From NCBI RefSeq assembly GCF_014385435.1, contig NZ_JACSUD010000006.1:79354-143353 (forward strand): 64,000 nucleotides of DNA, in the 5' to 3' direction. Shown here piece after piece: positions 38,719 to 46,600 of this stretch. Within the stretch, counting starts at the first letter, position 1. The number at the start of each line of letters is the position of its first letter. This stretch comes from Alloprevotella sp. Lung230. Its GTDB lineage: Bacteria > Bacteroidota > Bacteroidia > Bacteroidales > Bacteroidaceae. Position numbers and translations under genes: made by a program. The notes beneath the pieces were generated by a model. The model was not told where the DNA came from, ran no database searches, and saw only the letters and a program-made list of their open reading frames with translations.

Positions 38719-41133
38719 TTACATACTCATAGCTCCTCCTGAGACTTTGTCTCGGAACAGATTAAAACGCAATTTAGCCTTAAAGGTTCTGCCTTGCAGT
38801 GGCATTTTGAATTCCATGTAGTTCTCTTTGTCAAAAATATTTTCGACCTCGAAACTCAGAGAAACATTGTTATGCCAAAATGACTGTTGAAGCCCTATGG
38901 TAAACACATCGTTGGAAGGAATGATCCATTTCTTTCGTTGGTCGGGCAGTGTGCTCATTTGCCAGCCCCAATCGAATTCTCCGACATGAGAGACATCTAC
39001 ATAAACTCTGGACAACTCTTTCTTTCCCAACAAACCTTCAACGTGATATTCCATGCCATAGTTGTAATAGAAAGACGGTATGTTGGGTACATGTTTATTA
39101 TATGTGGGATTATCCGTCCCTTTTGCATCGTTTAACCATTTCTGCCGGTCTCGAATGTCCTGCAATGTAAGATTAAAGTATGCATAGACGTTTGGGGTTA
39201 TATCTACCTTTAAGTCAGTATCGAAACCAAGCGTACTTGTCTTTCCTAAGTTTATGTATATGGAACGGATATCAGCGGGGAAAAGCCTTATCATATTCTG
39301 GATATACATGTAATAGAAGTTTGTTTCCCACTGCACGCGGGTAAGTCCCATCACATTTCTTGTATCTATGATGGTTCCAACGTTCAGGTTGTCTCCAATT
39401 TCAGGCAGTAAGTTCACTGATGGCTTGATGCTCATTCCGTTACCGAAAAGTTCTCCTGTGTCAGGGAGTCTCACATTGTGTGAAAACGAGAACTTTCCCC
39501 TCACGCCTTTCCAAAACTCATAGCTCACTCCCTCACTAAATCCGTAGTACGTTTTGTTCACACTTGTCTGTTTGGGAGCTGATGCATCTTTCATTTGGGC
39601 TTTCGACAAGGCATCGCTTGTTCTAAAGATTTTTGACTTCAGATAATAAATGCTTATCGTCAAGGAATTCTGAAAACGATGATTGGAAGAGGCATACAAA
39701 TGACTGAGTCCGATATTGTTTGAAATCATTTTGCTGGGAAACGAGCTAGGATCGAACCCGAGATAGTCATTCATGCGTTCATCTTTAGGACGGTAGTCCG
39801 AAAGAGCAAGTTGATCATTTATGTTGAATGTATGTTGTCCAAATGTATATTTCAGGTTAAATTTGTTTCGCAACTCAAATTGTCGGTTATGGGATTCGTT
39901 GAAAAGGTTGTCCTCCGTCTCCCCGATAGCTTGTGTGTCCGTCCCATCCCATTGCATCTTTGTAGTTGCCGTATCCGTCATGTTCGAACGTATGATGGGA
40001 GCAACGAGTGTATTTTTCAGATCTAACCCTTTGAATATGAAATTATGTTTCTCCATGTCCAAAGTGGGCATTATGTTAAGACTTCGCGTATAGGCATGTC
40101 GCGAGTCAAAGTTAAGAGACTGTATGCCTTTCTTATTCCTGTAAAAAGCACATTCCAAATCCAGTTTGTCGAAGTATAGCTTTCTAAAACCAATGCCGAC
40201 ATGATAGAAGTCTGCGTCATAATAGTCATTATTTCGTCTTACCTTTCTGTATTCTGAGACTGGCAGGTTTATTTCGAATACTGGCCATGACATCGTGTAG
40301 TTGTTCTTGGATTTATTCTTAAAGAAAGCAACATTAAATAATATGCCTGACTTTGCAAAAAGCTTTTGAGCACTTGTAAGTGTCTTGGATGTTCCGAATG
40401 ATGCCAATTCCTGCGTGAATCCTACTAGGTCGCATTCATCCTCACGTGTCACAATATTGATGGCTCCTCCTAATCCGTCGCCTCCATATTCTGCAGGCAC
40501 AATACCCTTGTACACCTCTATATATTTGATCACATCTATTGGAATATCGTTGATGTCGAAAGAACCGTCAGGACTGTTGAGTGGGAAACCATTAATATAT
40601 ACGGCGACACGCTTACCTTCTAAACCATGTACAGATATGCGCGACGCACTTCCCAATCCGCCTGTCTTTCTTACTTTGATGCCAGACGTGCGTGTAAGAA
40701 TCTCTTCTATACCGCTTGAACGTCCCCGCAGCTTGGATCCGTCCACTACGGTTACAGCCATAGGACTCTGCCGAATGCGGTTTATTTCCGCCTGCTGGGA
40801 AGATCCCTTCACTACAACTTCGTTAAGGACGTTCGCTGATGATTCTAAGAAAAAGTCTTTTGTGATATTGCCGTTTAACACAATGACTTGCCTTACTCGT
40901 TTATATCCAACAAATGAAACCTCAACGAGACATGTTCCATTTGAGAGAATGTCAATTTGATAATTGCCTGTTTTGTCAGAAACTGTTTTCTGTTTTGTAT
41001 TTTTGATTGATATGTATGCCCCAGATATGGGAAGTCCTGTTTCTTTATCTATGATTTTCCCACGTAATATATTTTGGGCAGACAAAACTGTTGTACACAA
41101 ACACAGTATCGTTACGATGAATAATCTGTTCAT
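38719..41133 (-). CDS. TonB-dependent receptor (XusA-like candidate)
   Basis: 804 residues from the ATG at 41133 (signal peptide RLFIVTILCLCTTVLSAQ). A carboxypeptidase-regulatory-like domain spans about 22-105 (GKIIDKETGLPISGAYISIK), a plug about 110-235 (NEVVVKGSSQQ, SGIEEILTRTSGIKVRKTGG, GDGLGGAINIVTRE), then a 22-strand-type barrel ending in Phe-rich strands. The short plug and absence of a SusD partner fit metal-chelate or small-molecule receptors. It starts 4 bases after the tetR stop and is followed by the DUF4374 lipoprotein. Ferric-siderophore uptake is inferred from that pairing. Confidence 0.85.
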   Translation of the reverse strand: MNRLFIVTILCLCTTVLSAQNILRGKIIDKETGLPISGAYISIKNTKQKTVSDKTGNYQIDILSNGTCLVEVSFVGYKRVRQVIVLNGNITKDFFLESSANVLNEVVVKGSSQQAEINRIRQSPMAVTVVDGSKLRGRSSGIEEILTRTSGIKVRKTGGLGSASRISVHGLEGKRVAVYINGFPLNSPDGSFDINDIPIDVIKYIEVYKGIVPAEYGGDGLGGAINIVTREDECDLVGFTQELASFGTSKTLTSAQKLFAKSGILFNVAFFKNKSKNNYTMSWPVFEINLPVSEYRKVRRNNDYYDADFYHVGIGFRKLYFDKLDLECAFYRNKKGIQSLNFDSRHAYTRSLNIMPTLDMEKHNFIFKGLDLKNTLVAPIIRSNMTDTATTKMQWDGTDTQAIGETEDNLFNESHNRQFELRNKFNLKYTFGQHTFNINDQLALSDYRPKDERMNDYLGFDPSSFPSKMISNNIGLSHLYASSNHRFQNSLTISIYYLKSKIFRTSDALSKAQMKDASAPKQTSVNKTYYGFSEGVSYEFWKGVRGKFSFSHNVRLPDTGELFGNGMSIKPSVNLLPEIGDNLNVGTIIDTRNVMGLTRVQWETNFYYMYIQNMIRLFPADIRSIYINLGKTSTLGFDTDLKVDITPNVYAYFNLTLQDIRDRQKWLNDAKGTDNPTYNKHVPNIPSFYYNYGMEYHVEGLLGKKELSRVYVDVSHVGEFDWGWQMSTLPDQRKKWIIPSNDVFTIGLQQSFWHNNVSLSFEVENIFDKENYMEFKMPLQGRTFKAKLRFNLFRDKVSGGAMSM

Positions 41134-41137
41134 AATC

Positions 41138-41752
41138 TTATTGATTAATGAGTTCTCGCCATCCTGCTGTATTATAGCGTATATATTCAGACAAAACCTG
41201 TTTTGCCTCTTCTTTACGGATTTCTGGATTTGAGACAATCTCTCCGACGATTGTTACCCATGTAGAAGAGGAAATCCGAAAGAATAGTGACGAAACTTTT
41301 GTTTGTATTTGTGGATAGACTTTTTGCATTTGGTCAATATATTCTTTACTTATTGCAACTTGTTCTTCGATAAAATTTTCACGGAAAAATTCTACAGAAG
41401 TACCTTTTGATTCAAAAAGCAATAACTTTAATTCTTCTTTATACAAGAAAATTATTCTAAGCGTTTCTCTCAGCAAATCCTTTTGGTATTCTTTGATGAA
41501 ATCAATTCTGTCTATTTTGTCATGTTCCATACGGTAGGAAGACATCCTTGCATCCAAGACATCAAGTAACGGTCTGAGAACAGCACAGAAAATGTCATCT
41601 TTTGTCTTAAAATAATTGTATATGTTGCCCAAGACAACTTCTGACTTTGCAGAAATGGTTCGCATAGATGTCTTTCTATAGCCATTTCTTATGAATTCAT
41701 TGCGAGCCACCGTAATAATTCTGTGCCTTATATCCTTTTTTAATGTTTTCAT
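41138..41752 (-). CDS. TetR/AcrR family transcriptional regulator
   Basis: 204 residues. The N-terminal helix-turn-helix (HRIITVARNEFIRNGYRKTS, then SEVVLGNIYNYFKTKDDIF) is classic TetR. The C-terminal helical ligand domain has no diagnostic motif. It is the first gene of the operon with the TonB receptor (4-base gap), so it probably controls the operon and itself. That differs from the sigma or Fur control usual for Bacteroides iron receptors. The inducer is unknown. Confidence 0.9.
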   Translation of the reverse strand: MKTLKKDIRHRIITVARNEFIRNGYRKTSMRTISAKSEVVLGNIYNYFKTKDDIFCAVLRPLLDVLDARMSSYRMEHDKIDRIDFIKEYQKDLLRETLRIIFLYKEELKLLLFESKGTSVEFFRENFIEEQVAISKEYIDQMQKVYPQIQTKVSSLFFRISSSTWVTIVGEIVSNPEIRKEEAKQVLSEYIRYNTAGWRELINQ

Positions 41753-41793
41753 CGCGAGGTTATTATTAGCGGACGTTGCTTGGATTTGTTCAT

Positions 41794-41832
41794 AAAAAAA
41801 GCGTACTGTCTAAAATGACAGTACGCTTTTTT
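41794..41832. terminator. Bidirectional terminator between IS30 and tetR
   Basis: A perfect 10-bp stem GCGTACTGTC / GACAGTACGC with A7 before and T6 after. It shields the tetR operon from the IS30 transcript reading in the same direction. Confidence 0.9.
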
Positions 41833-41965
41833 GTGATTGCCTTTATATGGCTATGTAGAAATTTCATCATTATCTCAATTTTAAATGCAAAGGTAGGGGG
41901 AAAAAACTACACAGACAATACCTATTAATGGGTATTTTGAAACCTAATTTCACTACTGTCCCGTC

Positions 41966-43106
41966 GTAGAGTCAACCAGCAAGTGCAAAATTACAATATT
42001 CTCTTGTAGAACTCTTTTTTGGGTGTTTCAAAATTAAGTTTCTGTCTGGGTCTATTATTGATTTTCTTCTGTATCATTGCAATCTTTTTGTCGGTGTAGT
42101 CATCAAAGTTTGCCTGCTTAGGTATATATTGTCTGATGAGTTTGTTCGTATTCTCAATAGCCCCTTTTTGCCATGAAGAATAGGGATCTGCAAAGTAAAC
42201 CTTTGCGCCTAGATACTTTGTGATGAGTTTATGTGCAGCAAATTCAGGTCCATTGTCGGTGGTAATGGTTTTTATATGTTCTTTGTAAGGAAGGAGTAGT
42301 CTTCGCACCTGCTGCATAGCAAGTGGCTCCGACATCTTACCATGTGGTAATTTTGTCATAAACAGCATGTTCGTGGAACGTTCCACGATGGTGAGGATAG
42401 CATGACCGAAATGGTCTACGATTAAGTCCATCTCGTAGTCGCCAAATCTCTTTCCATCAGCTTTTTCTGGGCGTTGGTGTATGCTGATTTTTCGGCTATA
42501 GGGAAACGTTTGTGCTTAGGTCTACGTCTGTATTTTAGCTTATGACGCGTATGTTGTGCCAATATTCCAGTAGCATCAGCATGTATGATGTTGTAGATGC
42601 TTTGATGTGAGACACTGACGCCTTCCTTCTTCAATACGCCCGATATTTGTCGTGGAGACCATTGTTCTTCTAGGATGAGTTGTTTGATTCTCCACACCAA
42701 TTCTGGAGCAAGGGCTGCATTGCGTGTGGGACGCTTGCGACGCTCCATCGCCTTATCGTGCGCCTTGAACCAAATGTACTTGCCCGACCGAGTACTGTTG
42801 CGTCTTAATTCACGAGAAAGCGTGGATTGACTGGTTCCCACGATACGTGCGATTTCTTTTCTTGGGCATTTTCTTTGTAGTAAGGCAAAGATTTGCGATC
42901 TTTGCTCTGAGGTTAGTTGTTTGTACATAGGCAATACAAAGATAATTAATCTCGGGGAGTCCTCCAAAAGGAGACTCCTTTTTTGTATTGCCGGTATCGC
43001 TCTTCGGGGCTGCACGCCCCGGCCGCGAGGCAAACCCGCGGTGTTTTTCATGGATTAGGACCTATGAAAAAACAAATGATTTGTTGCACTTCGATTTTGA
43101 AAGTAC
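41966..43106 (-). mobile_element. IS30-family insertion sequence, near-complete
   Basis: 1141 bp. Imperfect 23-bp terminal inverted repeats: left begins GTAGAGTCAACC and ends AAGTGCAA; right, read inward, begins GTACTTTCAAAA and ends AAGTGCAA. It contains one transposase gene with a frameshift. Flanks show no direct repeat around this copy alone; only the outer island has one. Confidence 0.85.
41991..42928 (-). pseudogene. IS30-family transposase, split by a single-base frameshift
   Basis: The start is the ATG at 42928 (MYKQLTSEQRSQIFALLQRK). The first frame holds the helix-turn-helix region (ARIVGTSQSTLSRELRRNS, WSPRQISGVLKKEG). The second frame carries the DDE core (MDLIVDHFGHAILTIVERST, TITTDNGPEFAAHK, YSSWQKGAIENTNKLIRQYI). 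The two would join at a run of five T on the plus strand (42488-42492) if one base were added. IS30 transposases are normally a single frame, so this copy is probably dead, unless translation slips at the A-run or the run is a sequencing error. Confidence 0.85.
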
Positions 43107-43127
43107 GCACGAAGCGAGAGAAGAAAC
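43107..43127. repeat. Right direct repeat of the island
   Basis: 21 bp starting GCACGAAGCGAGAGAAG, directly after the IS right end, matching 36435-36454 except for one extra A. Confidence 0.7.
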
Positions 43128-43149
43128 GAGAGAAGGTTGCCCCCATTTC

Positions 43150-43503
43150 TTCTCGCGCGTGCGCGTATCTCCTACAACAGCGTGGGGATTTTGCCTTCAC
43201 ACCTTCACCCAACGAGGTAAATCACAGAAAGACAGGAGGTTGCGGGTGAAGGCAGGACATAGATTTGCCTTCACCTCCTTCACGAATTTTGCCTTCACCG
43301 GCAACCCACTCATTGACAGATGGTTATAAATTCCGGTGAAGGCAGTGAAGGCAAAAAACGGGGTTTTACATGTAGTGATGCGCGCATACGCGCGCGAGAG
43401 AACGCGAGAGAATATAGAGAATAGGGATAGGAGCGCAGAAAATTTACCTCAGAGATAAATGCAACTCCCTCAGAGGTAGAAAAAACTACCTCTGAGGGAG
43501 ATT
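43150..43503. repeat. Palindromic composite repeat, locus 2
   Basis: Inverted arms at 43150-43209 and 43335-43399 have the same order as locus 1 (CGCGCG tract, CCTACA, CCTTCAC blocks; then GTGAAGGCAGTGAAGGC, TGTAGTG, CGCGCGCGAGAG). Outside the right arm lies a perfect 15-bp inverted repeat with A6 loop (43465-43500, stem CTCCCTCAGAGGTAG). The right arm reads VKAVKAK...VVMRAYARER. The TSEV heptads follow after a one-base shift in frame. No gene is present between the island and the protease terminators. Confidence 0.75.
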
Positions 43504-43515
43504 TGGCGGCCGGCC

Positions 43516-43603
43516 ACAAAAAACTGTGCCCCAACAAGTGGGACACAGTTCCAAAAAACAATTATAAAAACTAACCGACGTAATGCGAAAGCAAGGCATT
43601 ACG
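43516..43603 (-). terminator. Tandem terminators of the large protease gene
   Basis: Two hairpins: AACTGTGTCCC-type 11-bp stem (43522-43532 with 43540-43550, one mismatch, followed by T6 on the minus strand), and CGTAATGC / GCATTACG (43579-43586 with 43596-43603, T-rich after). The nearer one starts 21 bases past the stop at 43624. Confidence 0.75.
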
Positions 43604-43623
43604 CCAACGAAGGAAAAAGGAGA

Positions 43624-46600
43624 CTACTTGACCAAGATGCGCTTGCCGCCTTGGATATAGATTTGGCCGCTTTCGGGCGTCACCACACGGCGACCACTCA
43701 AATCGTAGAGCTGTTCGCTACCCACCTGGGCCGGAGTGACCACTGCATCAATGGCGCTGAGCACATCGAGGTCGGAGCGAGTGAGCTTGAACTCCTTGAT
43801 CGAAGCGATGGTCTGTCCGCCCATGTTGATGACCAAGCCGAGGGCCACTTCCGTCTGTTCGGGAAGCACGAAGGTGAGGGTGTTCACCGCGTTGGCACCG
43901 ATGTTCTCCATACGTGCGGAAGCGAGGGCACCATTGAGTTCAGCCGTGTTGGGGAGCGTCTTGCCGGCAGCCACCACGAGGTGAGAACCGGAGGCATTGC
44001 TGTCGTTGAAGCCTTCGTCGAAGGTGGTGCTGAAGTTGTAGACACCGGCGGGGAGCGTCACCACTTGGTAGCACTTGTGGTCGGTGAGCGTGGAGAACTT
44101 GTCCCAGCCTGCGGTGAAGGTGAAGCAAGTGTTCTTCTGGCGGTCAACGTGTACGCCGGTGATGATTTTGCCATTTTCGGTGGTCACGCTGTTTTCGAGC
44201 GTCCAGTCCTTGATGGCATACCAGCGATTAGACTGGGTGTTGTTCACCTGCTTGGCACTGTTGTAGGCGAAAGGCTTCTTGAAGTTGCTGAGATGATCTT
44301 TCGTCACATCTTGCACCTGGCTGTCGAAGTTGAGGCAGAACACACCCTTCGAGAGACTCCATGCGTCGCCATCGGGGCCGAAGCCGGTGCGGTGGCCGTT
44401 GTTGCCGGTCGTGGTGCGGTCGGTCACATCGCCACCGGTTTGGTTGAAGTCGTAGTAGAGGAGGAGCTTGTCGGCGCCTTGCTCAGCAGCACGAACATCG
44501 GCGATGGGGGCGTTGGCATATTCGCGCAACTTCTCTTCGCTGAGGGCAGTGCCCCAAACACGAAGTTCGTCGATTTGGCCACTCATCTCGGCCGAACCGG
44601 TGCCGATGGCAAACTGGCTCATGGCGGGGAAAGTGGTGCTGGTGATGTTCATTCTCCGTAGCAAGAGACCATCGCGATAGATGGACACTTGACCATTGCG
44701 GAAAGTCACTGCGTAGTGGTGCCATTCGCCGGCGACGACGATTTCTGCACCGGTTTCGACCTTCGTGTTGTGGCGGTGTACGATGAGTTTGCCCGTAGAG
44801 GACACCTTGATCTGGAAGGTGGCATCGGCATCACCCAAACCGCAAGAGAAGTCGGAAAGTTTGGCGGGGTTCATCCACCACTCGATGGTGGCTTCCTTGT
44901 CGCCTTGCTTGATGGGAGAGTGGTCGGCCACAACGCGCGAAGCACCACCACTGAAGTTCAATCCATTGCGAGAGTCGGCATTGGTCACGACGAACCCACG
45001 CGATTGGCGTTTGATGCTGGTGCCGACGCCATTCTTCACAGTGAGCACTGCATCGTAGACGCCGGGGGCATCGATGGAGATGTTGCATTGCTTGCCGTTG
45101 ACAAGGTAGCTCTTGGCAGGGCTGCTGAGAATCCATTGCCATTGGGTGGGAGCAAACTTGGAAGCGTCGCGCAGGCTACCCTTTTCGCCTTTGAGCAATA
45201 CGCCTTCGGGGATGTTGAAGTCGGCCACAGGCGCCACTTCGGTCACTTTCACTTTGTGAGAGGCAGTGGCCTTTTGTCCATCAGGGGCGGTGACGGTGAG
45301 CGTGACGTTGTAAGTTCCGAAAGTGTCGTAGGCCGTAGAAGCCGTGATGGCCTTTGAGACAGCGACATCGCCACCAGGCATACTCCATTCGTAGAAGTAG
45401 CCGGGTTGAGGCGTGGTGGGCGTGAGGGTGACGCGCTCACCGGCAGCCACTTCGGCTGCACTGACGGCAAAGTCGGCCACGGGCGCTGCACCGGCTGCAA
45501 CAGTGACCGCCTTGGTCACGGTGATGTTCTTGCTGCCGGTGGTATTGGCCGCTTTGAGGGTGATGTTGTAAGTGCCGGGGCGGGGATAAGTGAGCGTTAC
45601 GCGGTCGCCCTTAAACTGGGTGACACCGGCTTCTGGAGCATCCCATGTGAGTTGAGTTGCGGCATCGGGATAATAGGCCGTGAACTCGGTCGGCATACCG
45701 GCAACGAGTTTGTCTGCACCAACGATTTTAGTGTTGGCACTGCTCAAGGTGGAGTTGACTTCCGTGGCAAACTTTTTGTCGCTATTCACCTGCTCGTAGG
45801 TCGAAGCATCGGTGTTGGCGAGAGGAGCGTGGTGTCCGCCCACGCAGTCGCGGAGGTAAGGACGGCCATCGATGGTGATGATGTCGCCCTTGTAGTAGGC
45901 AATCAGACCTTGGGGCATCACATCGCCGCTGAACTCAACATTCTTGGTCGCGTTGAGGCTGTAAGCCACACGTGCGTTGTCCCAAATGCGGATTTCATCG
46001 TAGGTGGCATCGTTGTAGTTGTTGTTGCTGTTGCTCGCAGAGAAAACGAGGTCGCCGAAGCCACCGATACCTTTATATTCGGTACCACCGCTGGCCGTCT
46101 TGGCCACACCGCCATTGACGTGGAGGCGCAGGACGCCGTTGTTCACCACCATGGCAATGTGCGACCACTTGCCCACTTGGAGCGAACCGCCGTCGGTCGT
46201 CACGCGGTGGTTGGTGTCCCACCCTGCGGTGTAGCTGCCCGAAGCATCGGAGTGGCTCATGAACTGACCCCATCCCGGACCGGTGGCTTGGTTCCAAGAG
46301 GTCAGAGAGTTGGGACGAATCCAGAATTCGATGGTGGCCGAGGAGAACTTCTTAGAGAAGATGTCGGGGATAGAGAAGCCATTCTTCTTGAGGTTGATGG
46401 CCACATTGGGGGTTTGGGCGACAACAGCCGAAGCAACGGTTACGGTCTTAGAGACAACACCCGTTTCGTAGACGGCGGCAACGCCATACACCCCACTTTC
46501 GGTGGCGGCAAAGGTGCGTTCGGTGGTTTCGCCCAGCAGTTCGCCATTGCGGAACACCTTGTAGGTCTTCACTTCATGACCACCGGCTTGCGGAGCCATC

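Larger units (their letters stand above)
36455..43106. mobile_element. IS30-bounded composite island carrying tetR and a Xus-like pair
   Basis: 6.65 kb, visibly AT-richer than its surroundings. The left end GTAGAGTCAACC...AAGTGCAA at 36455 and the right end (inverted GTACTTTCAA...AAGTGCAA) at 43106 are the two termini of the same IS30-family element, facing outward, and a 20/21-bp direct repeat flanks the whole unit. Inside: IS30 fragments, a broken zinc-ribbon transposase, DUF4374 lipoprotein, TonB receptor, tetR, and one complete but frameshifted IS30. The complete IS has no direct repeat of its own, which fits its being one arm of a compound transposon. Confidence 0.75.

Noticed and set aside
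41978..43106. Programmed frameshifting as the normal state of this IS30
   Set aside because: The family normally encodes one continuous transposase, so a simple one-base loss is the more economical reading.
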